From assembly GCF_000003195.3 (NCBI RefSeq), contig NC_012870.2:35218741-35282740 (forward strand): a DNA stretch of 64,000 bases. The letters run 5' to 3'. The stretch's first letter is position 1; each line of letters starts with the position of its first letter. Below, piece after piece: positions 1-13,320 of this stretch. Below the pieces are notes generated by a model that saw only the letters and a list, made by a program, of their open reading frames with translations, had not been told where the DNA came from and ran no database searches. The position numbers and the translations under genes were made by a program. The DNA is from Sorghum bicolor (taxonomy: Eukaryota; Streptophyta; Magnoliopsida; Poales; Poaceae).

Positions 1-289
1 AGCAACTCAAGTTGGTCCAAAAATAAAAGTTGTGGAAAATTATTTGGAGAAGAGCATGCAAAAAGTTGCATCAAGTTTGACATGGTTCGGATCATCAATT
101 CTTGGTTTTGCTAATCACCGTCAATACGTTGACACTTGTGACTTGGCATCTAATTATCTCTTAATCTGTTGGACTAATGATCTTGGTGTCTTAATCAAAG
201 TTGTAGTGCACGACGTGGTGAGCAAACTTCGTATTTGGCCCAAGGTCCAATTCAGCCCAGAAGTGGCCCAAACCGGCGTCCCACCTTGA

Positions 290-860
290 CTACTTTGTTG
301 CCCGCCACGTGATCGACGAAATGGCGACATGGTCACCATGCAGCAGAACTTGTCCCACCATGGCTGCCACCTCCATCTCGCCCTTGCCTGTATCAGTGTG
401 GATCAGGGCGAGCACCAGAGCGCCCTTGCCGTTCCCCCTCCACTCCCCACTCGCTTCCTCTCCTCTCCATCGCTCTAGAGCCCATGAGCGTGAAGCCGCC
501 ATGGACGCGGGACCGAGCTCCGTGCTGCACCGTTCCTGCCGCTGCCAATGCCCTTGCGCCAAGCTAACTCCTCCACCATCTTCCTCTCCTCGCACCGCTC
601 CGTCCTTTTCCCAGCTCCATCCGTGGTCACAAGCTATAGAACCGCCGCCGCCATCTCTGGTGGCCACCAGCGTGCGTGGCCAGGGTGCCACGGGTCATGT
701 CCCGGCCTTCCGCGACCATCAGCGGGTGCGTGCAGACCCCTTGGTCCTCCCCCGCCACTTCTTCGTCGCCGGCGTGCAACCAAACCGCCGGAAAACGCGA
801 TTCCGAGCGCCTCCTCTGTTCTGATTCGCGTCAGGGGCTTCAGACGACAATTCGACAAAA
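290..860. other. GC-rich core of the element A LTR
   Basis: A sharply GC- and CpG-rich block sits inside otherwise AT-rich LTR DNA and recurs at 9,035-9,605. The homologous block in the diverged element B LTR lies at about 22,090-22,760 and, split by solo LTR F, in B's other LTR. Frames of about 130-240 codons are open on both strands, as expected for high GC. No known domain is visible. It could be the LTR promoter or leader region, or an ancient captured fragment. Confidence 0.5.
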
Positions 861-1189
861 TGGGAGGGGTTATCCGCGAACCTATGACTCATGTGAATAG
901 TGCCTGCAGGGACGTATCCGCTGGGTTTCAGTTCGAGCAAAGTTCAGGGGCCTCTGTGCAAATCTGTTTTTTCTTTCATATGGCTGAAGTTTGGAAAATT
1001 ATAATAAATTGTAGAGAAATCGTAAAATAGCAAATGTGGACTTTTTGGAATCGTCGTGAAATTCTCTATGCAGTAGATCTATAATATGGCATGGTTTAGT
1101 TTGACGTTTTAGTCATAAAATAGATTTATGCAGTTAGGTTTTAATTGCATGTCATATTTGTCTTTTTCATAAATGCTGTATTATTGCTC

Positions 1190-2240
1190 GAATAAATGTA
1201 AAAATATTGTGACATGCTTTTCATATGATATTTGATGTTTGACTTTTGTTTCATGAATTTAGGATTGATAGATTAAGAGTTATGAAAATAACAAATGCCC
1301 TATGTTGCTTTGCTCCTATTCTGAGTGGATCTGCATATTTGTATTGTTTGGCTCAGTTAAGTTATGAATCTTTCCTAGATGAAAATGTATAAGTTTTAGT
1401 ACTTTTCATAAGCTTTCCAGAAAGGTATATAGCACAATTTTTGGTTAAGCACATGTTTAGTTATAGTGGTTTAAAATACTGTTCCAGTTTCTGTCTAAAC
1501 CCAGACAGGATTGCATTGTTTGTAATGTAAGACCTTTTTAGTTGTAGATTTAGTTGTACATGTTTATAAAAAAGTTGTTCACAATTAATTAAGGTTTCTA
1601 GAAAGTATATAACCATAATTTATGGACATGTGAAACTCATGTTATGGGTGTTTAATATAGCATGACAGATTCTGTCTGTGTTTTGGACAGAGATATCTTC
1701 ATAGGATTAATTGACCTTGTTAACTGTAGATTCATATTTAGATGATAATAAGAAAGTTGTAGGTAACTTTATAAGCTTTCCTAAAATTTAAGAATTATGT
1801 TTTCTGGATGTCTACAACTCCAGTTATGCTACTTTGAATTGCCTATCAGTTTTCTGTTTAATTGTACCCCTACTGTTTGGCAGCATGAGCAGTTTTATTT
1901 ATGAAACTAATTCCATGATATAAATGATGTTTGATGTACAACTTGTCTATATAAAATATGTAGATAATTTATTAATATATCTTGTGGTAAAGTTTCATAT
2001 AATTTGGCTAAGTGGTTTATAAGTTACAGTAGTATGAAGTTCATCCTTTGAAATGCTTGTTCTCTGGAAAGTCCTGGACCAGATTCTATGGTTATGCATG
2101 TTTGACTTGGCTAACTTGTTAATCATAGTGAGATGATTAAAGATGAATTGTAGATAATTTTATATTCTTTCCATAATGTCCTATTGCATAGTTTTTGGAG
2201 CTGTGTAGCTCTAGTTATGATTTATTTACTGAGTTGCTGC
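1190..2240 (+). repeat. Decayed ~185-bp tandem repeats inside the LTR
   Basis: A recurring block resembling AGTTGTAGATAATTTTATAA, then CTTTCC, then about 60 bp later CTCCAGTTATG, appears at about 1391, 1572, 1754, 1958 and 2143. The spacing is 180-205 bp and the copies are strongly diverged. The same series is present in the other A LTR (about 9,935-10,990) and, in reverse, in B's LTRs (around 20,440-21,680 and 31,130-32,370). Confidence 0.65.
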
Positions 2241-4197
2241 ATGTATATCCAGAATTGCTGAAAATGTATGAATGCTTGATTGCTTACTTTGTGTATACTA
2301 AGTGTGACACATGTCTTTAGTGGTGATTAAATAATATACTTGTGACCATGTAAAACGTGTGCCATGCTTGATATGTTGCTATCCATAGTTGGTTGTGTGA
2401 TGCTAGTTAAATAACTTTAGATGCATGTGTCTTGAATACTTTTATGTGATGCATGTTGTGTTACTATTCTTCATATTCATGCACTTGCATCTTGCATCTC
2501 ATCTAGGTGCGCTAGATGAATCACGTGAAGGTCATGGTGTGGAAACAAACCCGAAGATGGTGTTGGGTGGATCCCGAAGGTGGAAGGACTAAGCAAGCGT
2601 TGTGACCTTAGATGTCACCAAGACGGAGCAACTAATAACTGAACTGACTCAGTGATGATCCCAGGCAAGCCCCGGAGCATTATAAGTCTCCTACTACTTT
2701 TGAATGCAATTGAGAATATATGTTATATATGTATTGTTGCATTAAGTATAGGAGTTGGGTGAAACCCTTGCTGCATATATCACTCCTTGTCCAATAAATA
2801 TACCTATGACCCTATGCAGATTCAGGATCGAATCTAAATGCTTAGCTATGCTTAGACCGGTAGAAGCCAGGTGATGTCCTGTCACCTGAGCGAGATAGGT
2901 GGATGCCTGAAAAGGTTGGCTATATATGCTATCATGGAAATAACCAAGTGATGAGGATGAATAATTGGAGACCGGGCGGGACGATGATAGAGAAGTAACA
3001 AGACATGGAGGTCTTGGGTGCCTATCTATCCCCACCTGTGTCGATTAAGGACCGATCGTTGACGGCCCTCTTGTCATGTTGAACGCATGCCCCACACTTA
3101 GCTGAAAGGATAAGTCGTTCCGACCGCGAAGCCTGAACACTATCCGGGCCGGGAATCGGCCCGATGTACGCGCTGTATTGGTGATGGTTGAGGAGAACGA
3201 CGAGGGCGCGGTGCGCAACCTTGGTATACCTTGGATACCTCGGTCGCCGGAACGGTCCTCGGATACGGGCGGTGCCTGTCGAACCCGTGAATTGGTCCTG
3301 GATAGTGTAATACGGTGACCTGTAGCTCACTTGATCAGTGAGTGTGGTTTGTGTGGGGAATAAACTCGCCAGCTGGTTAGAAATCGATTCCAATCGCCAT
3401 CACTCCTGGACAGTGAGCACTTGACTTGAGCTTCATCATCGTAGTAATGTTTATGGAACACTTGGATGGTTATGGAATGATGATGTTGGAGATGCCACAT
3501 CAAATATGGGTACTATTGTTGTATCTTAATCAAGTGATTGCTTGAGTACAGGTGCTAATCTAGATGATAGGTTAATGATTATTAACTTGAGCTAAATACC
3601 TAAAAGGAATACTTAGTTGCAACTCAAGCTTTTTATGCAAAAAGTGTTGTCAAGCTAGCTCCACCAATAAAGCCTTGCATACTCCTTAGTGTCATATTAT
3701 TTCTGGTTTATGACGGCTAAGTCTAGCTGAGTACCTTCTCGTACTCAGGGTTTAATCCCACTTGTTGCAGGTTGTGATGTATCATGGCTATTGCAAGAGT
3801 TGGATGACTCGTACCATATTAGAGGAGTAAGATCTTGGGCATGATCCTTCTTAGTTACCTCATCTATGTTGCTTTTGTTGGAGTTGACCTGGATACTGGC
3901 ATGTATTTGAAATAAGGGCAATATTAGTTTCAAAATACTTTGCTTCCGCTACTTTTCAACTCAAGTTGTAATAACTATCTTGAACTCCTATGTATATCAA
4001 ACTACTTGTGAAATGGATGTAACATGTGACTTGTTATGTTGAATCACTACGATCTTGGCTTGTATGATGGTTGGTTTGAAATCCCTCGTGATTTCACGGA
4101 CTACCGGGTTTATGAGAGTTCGATTATGTTAAAGCAACTGCTTTGGCGGGAGTTTTTTATAGTTGATCTCTTGTAAATTGGGCGGTTCTGTTACAGC

Positions 4198-4209
4198 TGG
4201 TATCAAAGC
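4198..4209 (+). other. Primer binding site of element A
   Basis: TGGTATCAAAGC lies 2 bp after the LTR end. This is one base off the usual plant initiator tRNA-Met primer site (TGGTATCAGAGC), which primes minus-strand DNA synthesis in many plant LTR retrotransposons. Confidence 0.85.
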
Positions 4210-7200
4210 AAGGTTCAACATTAAACTTGTCATATGTGTATTTAAAACAAAAGATTTTGTTTTCTAAAATTAGTTTCTGATAGCTTAAAGCTATTACAGA
4301 TATAGGTGTGTTCAAATCTTAAATGGTTTTATTTAAGTATGCTAGTGGTCACTTCCTTTATGCCCAAATAAGGACCTTTAGGTGGCTTATTTAAGTACTG
4401 ACTTGGGGGTTTATGAATCATATTTCTATTTCGTTGCTCATACGGCGTGCAATAGTATGAGTGCCATTCATTTGAATGGTAATGTATGGATCATTTTTCT
4501 TCTACGCCTCGGTAAGTGTGAGCTGTGAGAGCATGATCAGAAACACCGTTGATCTAGGGAAGTGCTTTGGGTACTGGATCATGTGCACATTTTACATGTG
4601 CCTATGAAAAGGTACCGCATGATGGGTGATTCCGTCCTTAGAGGCGATGCCGTCGCTAGGATGATGATGTGGGTAGTAGCACTACACATACGGGTATGGG
4701 GATACGCGTGTGTGGAGCGCATAGCTTTTAAATCTTGTACTGCATGTTTCATACTGTGGGTGGGCTGAAATTAGTTTTCTACAGGTATGCTAACCACGAT
4801 TACGTAAATTGAATATAGCTTACGACTAGTTACATGTCAAGAGTGTACGTGTTATGCCACCGACATAGAACGTGATTGCCACCTTAGGCTGGCAATTTTG
4901 TGAGGACGAATAGAACGAAGCATGCATCATCATGATTGTTGTGTTATGTATAACTATGCTTCTCTCACCTTTGTTCTAACAATAAGTAACTTATGAATCA
5001 ATGTGGTGTCACCTTGCTTGTGTGCAGTTGGATAAAATGCTTTGCTACATGTTGCTTGAATAGCTATAATTAAAGATAGGGTATAATTTGCTTTGTTTTG
5101 CCTGTTGTGGTTTGTTTGTGCACCCTGTCAGTATGATGCACATCTTTAAGATGACTAGTCTTTTAAGTATAAGTTAAAAATTTGTTTTCACAACTAGAGA
5201 AGAAACATACACCTTTCTAGTAAAAGAAAGTAAAAGATAAAAGCACTTTACCATCATGTTTTGTATGTTCAGGTGTACTAGTGTTGCTTTAGATGACTAC
5301 TTGTTATCTGCAAAACTTTGTGCTTAGTAATGATTGTCGGAGATAGTGTGATTCATGTTCTCACATGTTTGTTTAAAACCATGATGCATGAGTAGATGTG
5401 TTGTTAACAAGGTAGTGTCATAGTTGTTACCTTTTTGTCCTTAGTAAGCATGCGAATGTTGAAGAGCCTTATCTTACAATAACACTCATGTCACATTAAT
5501 CTCATGGTTATCTCCAAGTAGATTCCAATGATAAAGAGCTTGAGTTTGTGCATGGTGGTTAGCTCTTGAATGTTGTGTATCCATTCCCTAATCTATGTAT
5601 TGATTCAATCTTTCAAATCTCAATCGTTTTATCTCCAGCTCTATTGAGTCTGTGGGTGTTTATCCGTCTTAATCTCATGTGATCTATGTTCTCTAGTACT
5701 ATGTTTTAAATCACCTCCTTGTGGACCTCTAATCTCATGACTCTTAGTTTGATATCCCTCTTTTGCAAAGTGCTCGCTGCTATGCAACTCAATTTTTGCC
5801 ATGAGAGATTTCTTTTCGGTTGTATGTTCGGTAATGGTGTCTTGCTTAATGATTGATGGTGCCGTGACGAAACCGAGAGCCCCTTGTGGCGGCCGACACA
5901 TCGTTGTGCTGCTCGGCACGCGCTGGTATCGTTGTTGCTAGCCATGATCCATTATAGAACTACACCAATGTGTCATCTCATCATGAGTTTGTCCTTAATT
6001 ATCTATCCAGATTTGATCAGAAGATCCTTACTTCATGTGCGAGTAAGAGAACTTCCTATGAAGTTACAAAGAGGATTACCTTTGAAGAATGGGTCACTGA
6101 CATAAACATTGACAGACTGCAAGAGGTGGTACACAAGTGACACTATTTAACTATCCCTGCACTGATGATGGCCATTTAATGAGCAACATTGGTTATCCAC
6201 ACCGAACCAAAAAGGACGCACGACACTTAATGTTGGACAAGTTATTTGTTGAACAAGCATCAGTCATCACCATTGTGCTTATGATCTAGTTTTCCTAAGT
6301 CTTGATCTTTATGTGCATCGTGGTGATACGACTAAAGTCAACCATCTTTATCATGAATCCTTATCTCCTGGCTTTGAAGGTGACCAATTGTTAAGCGTCA
6401 GCCACAATTGTTGTAGTTAAGTGTGGAGCTTTGGAAATTTTAGTGCTGAGAGCCAATTGATTGGTTGCTAGTAACAAAGCTAATCTCAAGCAAGGAAACG
6501 ATGGATTGATAGCCATGAAGGATATATTTCATCAACTAGTGAATTAAACTGTGGAGTTGAGAGATGTCTTGTCAGTCAGGAATGCTGCCGTTTTAGCACT
6601 GAACAAGTTTAGTATGTATATGTTCTGCCTACACAAATGGTGCCCGTTTGAGCTGAATTTTGGTCAAAGGTTGGAAGGTTCCTGGATCTATACTTCTACC
6701 AAATTTCATGAGGATGTGAGGGATAATTGGTGAAATATGAACCAAAACCCAAAAGGGGTAAAAATTTGCAATCTCTCTTTTGATATCAATCATCCTTCAT
6801 ATAGAAAGTGGTGTTTGTTTTGGCGCCATGGATTACAGTATGGGCAATGTCTTGCTGCATAGATAATGCTTATATGCTGAAATAAGATTCTTTGTACCCA
6901 TTTGCGCCAGTGTGTGTCAACAATGATTTGAAAGGTGTCAACCAATAGTTTTCCTTTACCAGAGCTACCGACAGATCTTAAAAAGGAAACCTCAAGAGCA
7001 AAAGTAGTTCCACTAGATTGGTTTTGCTATGGTACAAGCCAACCTAACTCTTATGCGACTACACAATGAAGAAAGGTAATGCTTAACCTACTGGTGGTAC
7101 GCTATTTCTTTGGTTGGTTGAACACTTGCAACTGTTGGAGACATATAGGCCCCACTATCATCCTTCGTCAGTAGTGGTTATCCAATTCTTACATGCCTTG

Positions 7201-7832
7201 GTTACCTTCTATGTATTACCCAAGAAGTTACATCTGATCCGACCCAGATAACTGTTGTTGTTTGGATACAAGAATCCCATTAAAGTAAATGATCATGGAA
7301 GGCATGAAACCAACAGAGTCAACTATCACATTCACTGTTCTCTTAACCAGGTGGTAAGTACAATGTTGTCATCAAAGAAAGAGAACTGCATACGTGGAAA
7401 GTTGTAATCCAACCATGTTGGTAGAGGACTGCTTTTCAAATCTTGTGAATGAGCCTAGAACCTCTATAATGAGCAACCCTTAGAAGCTTGTGACCTGGTG
7501 TGAAGTTCATATGACTTGCATTAGTTTCACTAAAGAAGCTAATGGTACAAGTAGCCCCTTATGTTCTAAACAACTAGGAACAAAGTACATGGAACAGTGT
7601 TGTCTTGGATTCCTCCCAAAGTAACAATGCTTCACTAAAGTCAAACAAAAGAGGAGATTCTCCAGATAAAGGTTTACTATGAAGGGCAAGTATCAGAAAA
7701 TGTTTGGATCAAGTTAGCTTCTCTGATGTTCTAAGCTAAGTCGCCACTGCTATCGCTAATGTTGGAAAATGTGTGACATTGTTTTCTTCCCTTGAAAGTC
7801 TTTTGCATCGAATCTCGGGACGAGATTCTTTT

Positions 7833-7844
7833 AAGGGGGGAAGG
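7833..7844 (+). other. Polypurine tract of element A
   Basis: AAGGGGGGAAGG directly precedes the TGTAACACCCCAGG start of the 3' LTR. The preceding CGGGACGAGATTCTTTT is shared with element B (reverse strand near 23,910-23,935). This is the plus-strand primer of reverse transcription. Confidence 0.9.
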
Positions 7845-10800
7845 CTGTAACACCCCAGGTGTTTATCACTTGCTAAGTACTAGGTTTGAGCTCAAACATG
7901 AAAAGTTCAGTAGTAATAAAGAGGTCAAAGTCAATCTATGAAAGTAAGCCCTAACTTTGATTTGGATGATGCACCTTTACTTATATATAGGCCCTTTTTA
8001 AAAGGTATGCTTGGATGATGCTAGTGGAACATTTTCCATGTGTCTCATATCCATCCCAATCTATATTGGTCTCTAGAAAAGTTTGGTGAAGTTTGGAATC
8101 AAGAAGTCATATGAAATGATAAGTTATATCCTTGTTGGAATGGCTCTATTAAGGAAATAGAATCATGGGTCAAGAACCAATCTTCCAAATTTGCTCATAG
8201 GACCCTAGATTAATTATACCACAAAAGTCATGAAGGGTTCATGTTGAGCTTATGTCAAGAAAATGCTTCAATTGGCCTAAAACCCTATTTGGAGCTTTAT
8301 CACGATACTGCTTTAACCAAAGTGAAAGATTGACTTCTGTTGTAGTTATGAGGTTTGACCCTAAGTGAAAGTTGTAGTATTGCTTCGGTAGAACAAACTT
8401 TGTTTAAGGATCAAGAGCTAGTTTGGTCCCTATCCTAATCAAATTGAGCTCTCAAGAATCAATTCAGTGCTGATTTGCTACCTCCATATTTTTGGCTAAG
8501 TCCCTGAAAGTGACAGCAGTCCGTTAGATACTTCGTGACGTTTTACTATCCAAATTCATATGGTAACTCAATTAGATTCCTTAATATGAGTTGGAGTACG
8601 CTTCTTGATGAAAGCAATGGATTAAGTATCATCAAATTTGGAGTTCATTTGGATATCTGAAAATAGCTCCTAAAACAGCAAAAGGTTATTTTATCGCTAA
8701 ACGGACGTATACCCGTTGGCATGCCGCATTCTCATGTTTTTGTTAAGCAACTCAAGTTGGTCCAAAAATAAAAGTTGTGGATAATTGTTTGGAGAAGAGC
8801 ATGCAAAAAGTTGCATCAAGTTTGACATGGTTCCGATCATCAATTCTTGGTTTTGCTAATAACCGTCAATACGTTGACACTTGTGACTTGGCATCTAATT
8901 ATCTCTTAATCTGTTGGACCAATGATCTTGGTGTCTCAATCAAAGTTGTAGTGCACGACGTGGTGAGCAAACTTCGTATTTGGCCCAAGGTCCAATTCAG
9001 CCCAGAAGTGGCCCAAACCGGCGTCCCACCTTGGCTACTTTGTTGCCCGCCACGTGTTCGACGAAATGGCGACGTGGTCACCATGCAGCACAACTTGTCC
9101 CACCATGGCTGCCACCTCCACCTCTCCCTTGCCTGTATCAGTGTGGATCAGGGCGAGCACCAGAGCGCCCTCGCCGTTCCCCCTCCACTCCCCACTCGCT
9201 TCCTCTCCTCTCCATCGCTCTAGAGCCCACGAGCGTGAAGCCGCCATGGACGCGGGACCGAGCTCCGTGCTGCACCGTTCCTGCCGCTGCCGATGCCTTT
9301 GCGCCAAGCTAACTCCTCCAGCATCTTCCTCTCCTCGCACCGCTCCGTCCTTTTTCCGGCTCCATCCGTGGTCACAAGCTACAGAACCGCCGCCGCCGTC
9401 TCTGGTGGCCGCCAGCGTGCGTGGCCAGGGTGCCATGGGTCATGTCCCGGCCTTCCGCGACCATCAGCGGGCGCGTGCAGAGCCCCTGGTCCTCCCCCGC
9501 CACTTCTTCGTCGCCGGCGTGCAACCAAACCGCCGGAAAACGCGATTCCGAGCGCCTCCTCTGTTCTGATTCGCGTCAGGGGCTTCGCGCGACAATTCGA
9601 CAAAATGGGAGGGGTTATCCGCGAACCTATGACTCATGTGAATAGTGCCTGCAAGGACGTATCCACTGGGTTTCAGTTCGAGCAAAGTTCAGTGGCCTGT
9701 GTGCAAATCTGTTTTTTCTTTCATATGGCTGAAGTTTGGAAAATTATAATAAATTGTAGAGAAATCATAAAATAGCAAATGTGGACTTTTTGGAATCCTT
9801 GTGAAATTCTCTATGCAGTAGATCTATAATATGACATGGTTTGGTTTGACGTTTTAGTCATAAAATAGATTTATGCAGTTAGGTTTTAATTGGTTGTTAT
9901 ATTTGTCTTTTTCATAAATGCTGTAGTATTGCTCGAATGAATGTGAAAATATTGTGACATGCTTTTCATATGATATTTGATGTTTGGATTTTGTTTTGTG
10001 AATTTAGGATTGATACATTAAGAGTTATGAAAATAACAAATGCCCTGTGTTGCTTTGCTCCTATTCTGAGTGAATATGCATATTTGTATTGTTTGGCTCA
10101 GTTAAGTTATGAATCTTGCCTAGATGAAAATGTATAAGTTTTAGTACTTTTCATAAGCTTTCCAGAAAGGTAAATAGCACAATTTTTGGTTAAGCACATG
10201 TTTAGTTATAGTGGTTTAAAGTACTGTTCCAGTTTCTGTCTAAACCCAGACGGGGTTGCATTGTTTGTAATGTAAGACCTTTTTAGTTGTAGATTTAGTT
10301 GTACATGTTTATAACAAAGTTGTTCACAATTAATTAAGGTTTCTAGAAAGTATATAACCATAATTTATGGACATGTGAAACTCAAGTTATGGGTGTTTAA
10401 TGTAGCATGACAGATTCTGTCTGTGTTTTGGACAGAGATATCTTCATGGGATTAATTGACCTTGTTAACTGTAGATTCATATTTAGATGATAATAAGAAA
10501 GTTTTAGGTAACTTTATAAGCTTTCCTAAAATATAAGAATTATGTTTGCTGGAGGTCTACAACTCTAGTTATGCTACTTTGAATTGCCTATCAGTTTTCT
10601 GTGTAATTGTACCCCTACTGTTTGGCAGCATGAGCAGTTTTATTTATGCAACTAATTCCATGATATAAATGATGTTTGCTGTACAACTTGTCTATATAAA
10701 AGATGTAGATAATTTATTAATATATCTTGTGGTAAAGTTTCATATAATTTGGCTAAGTGGTTTATAAGTTAAAGTAGTATAAAGTTCATCCTTTGAAATG

Positions 10801-12199
10801 CTTGTTCTCTAGAAAGTCCTGGACCAGATTCTATGGTTATGCGTGTTTGGCTTGGCTAACTCGTTAATCATACTGAGATGATTAAAGATGAATTGTAGAT
10901 AATTTTATATTCTTTCCATAATGTCCTATTGCATAGTTTTTGGAGCTGTGTAGCTCAAGTTATGATTTATTTACTGAGTTGCTGCATGTATATCCAGAAT
11001 TGCTGAAAATGTATGAATGCTTGATTGCTTACTTTGTGTATACTAAGTGTGACACATGTCTTTAGTGGTCATTAAATAATATACTTGTGACCTTGTAAAA
11101 CGTGTGCCATGCTTGATATGTTGCTATCCATAGTTGGTTGTGTGATGCTAGTTAAATAACTTTAGATGCATGTGTCTTGAATACTTTTATGTGATGCATG
11201 TTGTGTTACTATTCTTCATATTCATGCACTTGCATCTCATCTAGGTGCGCTAGATGAATCACGTGAAGGTCATGGTGTGGAAACAAACTCGAAGATGGTG
11301 TTGTGTGGATCCCGAAGGTGGAAGGACTAAGCAAGCGTTGTGACCTTAGATGTCACCAAGACGGAGCAACTAATAACTGAACTGTCTCATTGATGATCCC
11401 AGGCAAGCCCCGGAGCATTATAAGTCTCCTACTACTTTTGAATGCAATTGAGAATATATGTTATATATGTATTGTCTCCACTACTATATAATCCACCACT
11501 TGTGAACTTAACTAAATGCACCCCATAACCTACTGCTACAGTCATAAGCTACACTAAGTACACCCAGAAAGTTCTATTTTTTTAAATTAAGGGGCAAGAT
11601 CTATTTTAACCTCTCATTTCTCTTACTCACTCAAATCCAACGGATCATATTGCTTGGATCAAACCTCATCACTCATCCATCGTTCCCCTCTCACCGTCTC
11701 ACGCACACCCGGCCACACGCGAGGCGCGACTCTCCCTCTCCCCAACGCCCACTCTCCCTCTCCCCGAGGCCACACTGCCTCTCCTCGACGCCCTCTCTCC
11801 GCACCATTACGCCGGCAGGGACGCGCGCGTCACCAGGGAGTCACATCGGGAGGGAGGGGTGCTGGCAGGGACGCGCGCCGCAAGGAGTCGCATCGGGAGG
11901 GAGGGTTGCCGCCAGGGAGTCGTGTGTTGCGGCTGGTCAGCCGCCATAGGGCCGGCCTGCTGCTGCTGCCCACCGTCGCGGCCGTCGCCGTCTTCTGCCC
12001 CTTGATCTTCCCTTCCCGCTGTGTCAAACCAAGCACCCAAACCCTAACTTCCTTAAGCTCCGATCTGATTACACCTTGGTTTGCCCCCTTGGTCTCTCCC
12101 TAGTCCGTCGATCCATGGATCGATCCGTGTGCGGCCTTGGTCCTCCTCTGGGTTCTTATCTGTCCTCGCCTCGCCGGAGGAGATGAACAGCGCCGGGGC

Positions 12200-12328
12200 A
12201 GCCACCACAAGCAGCAGCAGAGGCTCCGACAGCAGCATTAGACACTCTTGATGCAGCAGCAACAGCAGTACCAGTCTGGTGCCACGGCGGCCATGACCCA
12301 GGTCGTCCCCCTGGATCCTTGCCTCTAA
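12200..12328 (+). pseudogene. Captured Gln-rich exon, possibly UBP1-like RNA-binding protein
   Basis: This reading frame gives a Gln-rich stretch with an in-frame TAG, then LLMQQQQQYQSGATAAMTQV and a TAA 11 codons later. The arrangement recalls the N-terminus of plant oligouridylate-binding proteins (UBP1/RBP45-47), with Gln runs followed by an Ala/Met-rich segment before the first RRM. No RRM follows. A GC-rich leader (about 11,640-12,180) precedes it, as for a 5' UTR. Two stops make it non-functional. Low-complexity Gln runs give weak evidence, so the family name is tentative. Confidence 0.3.
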
Positions 12329-12485
12329 ATTTTTGTGAAATTTTCTCCAACAGGATGTTTGTTCAGTTAACATGCTTATCTTTGTTAGTAATTTGTTGTC
12401 TTGTGGCCTCCAGTCCACCCAGTTCTTAATATATTTGGGCAGAAAATAATTTAACAAGATTTTCTTCTCCTGAACGAGAGTCACA

Positions 12486-12553
12486 ATGGCCTCGAGAGAT
12501 CACACTAGCTTGACCCAACAACTTCTGGATTTTCAACATGATATGATAGTGAG
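12486..12553 (+). pseudogene. Exon-like fragment inside the Helitron
   Basis: An ATG-initiated frame of 22 codons (beginning MASRDHTSLTQQLLDF) ends exactly at a consensus donor, GAG|GTAAGT. I do not recognise the protein. A start codon, clean frame and strong donor suggest a captured first coding exon or an alternative first exon. Confidence 0.35.
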
Positions 12554-13240
12554 GTAAGTGCAGAACACGATCCATTCATGGATTTGAAAGCAAGATTCAT
12601 GGACTATGTGTAAGTGGACTGTAATGTAGGCAAGTAACTTACCTCACAAGTTAATCTTGCTTGCAGGTTTATGTCATATCTGTCTACTCCCTAGGTTTCA
12701 CATGGTTCAGAAGGCCATCTTGAGACAGCAAGTGAAGAGTTATTCACATTTTGTCCTCATGATTTGTTTTCTTATTTTATTTATAGTTATTCGCAAATAT
12801 CTATGTTACCACTCATCCAATGGAATTCAATGGAATTTTTATTCCTGATGCAAACATTGTAATCACACATAATCAGTTTCACATCTGTAAAGCCTGGACA
12901 TACCTTACTGTGTGCCGTGAATTATATGCTACACCATTAAAAGGTGTTTTGAAGGCCTGTGTTGTTGACACCAGCTTATGATAAAACTTATTTTTCATTG
13001 GCAATAAATCTAACACGGTTTCATATTTCCATCTGCAATAAATCTAACATGGTTTCATGATTCTTTGAGTTGATTTTTGTAGGTACGATGTTTCATGATT
13101 CTTTGAGTCGATTTTTTATGTCAAATTAGAAGTTTCATATATAATTTTGTACATTAGTTGAGCTTATTTCTGGGGCATTTGCAAAATTTTCTTATAAAAT
13201 TTTCAAAAGTACTGAATGGTTGCATTGCCTCGGTCTATAG

Positions 13241-13320
13241 GTTGATGGTCCGCAGGCCAATGTGAAGAAAAGTGGACTTTCAACAAAGATTGAGCTGGGT
13301 ATTTCTTCCCCATTACTAAG
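13241..13320 (+). pseudogene. Exon-like fragment inside the Helitron
   Basis: This open 80-bp block is flanked by a CTATAG acceptor and an AAG|GTATAA donor. One frame reads VDGPQANVKKSGLSTKIELG. The product is unknown. A shorter block with an acceptor at 13,527-13,528 and a donor at 13,575 follows. Together they look like consecutive internal exons, but no family is recognised. Confidence 0.3.

Larger units (their letters stand above)
1..4195 (+). repeat. Element A, 5' LTR (left end outside window)
   Basis: This stretch matches 8,745-17,822 (minus the nested Helitron) almost base for base; the first ~255 aligned bases show 6 differences. It ends in TGTTACA, immediately followed by a primer binding site, which makes it the 5' LTR. 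About 900 bp of its start are missing, judged from the complete 3' LTR. It has a GC-rich block near 290-860 and a decayed ~185-bp repeat series further on. It contains no recognisable gene; the open frames in the GC-rich block are composition effects or unproven. Confidence 0.9.
4196..7845 (+). mobile_element. Element A internal domain, non-coding (LARD type)
   Basis: These 3.65 kb lie between the primer site and polypurine tract of element A. No gag, protease, RT, RNase H or integrase motif is visible, and no open frame exceeds about 100 codons. Several blocks are nevertheless recognisably conserved in the internal domain of element B: around 4440-4600, 4860-4950, 5820-5950 and 7690-7845 of A. 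Conserved internal sequence without coding capacity, between LTRs above 4 kb, is the definition of a LARD. Such elements are thought to move using proteins of autonomous relatives. The flanking signals point to a Ty3/gypsy (Tekay/Retand-like) parent, which is inference. Confidence 0.75.

Noticed and set aside
11640..12100. GC-rich open frames of 100-149 codons as a real protein
   Set aside because: Overlapping frames on both strands with biased composition; it looks like a 5' UTR or leader of a captured gene rather than coding sequence.
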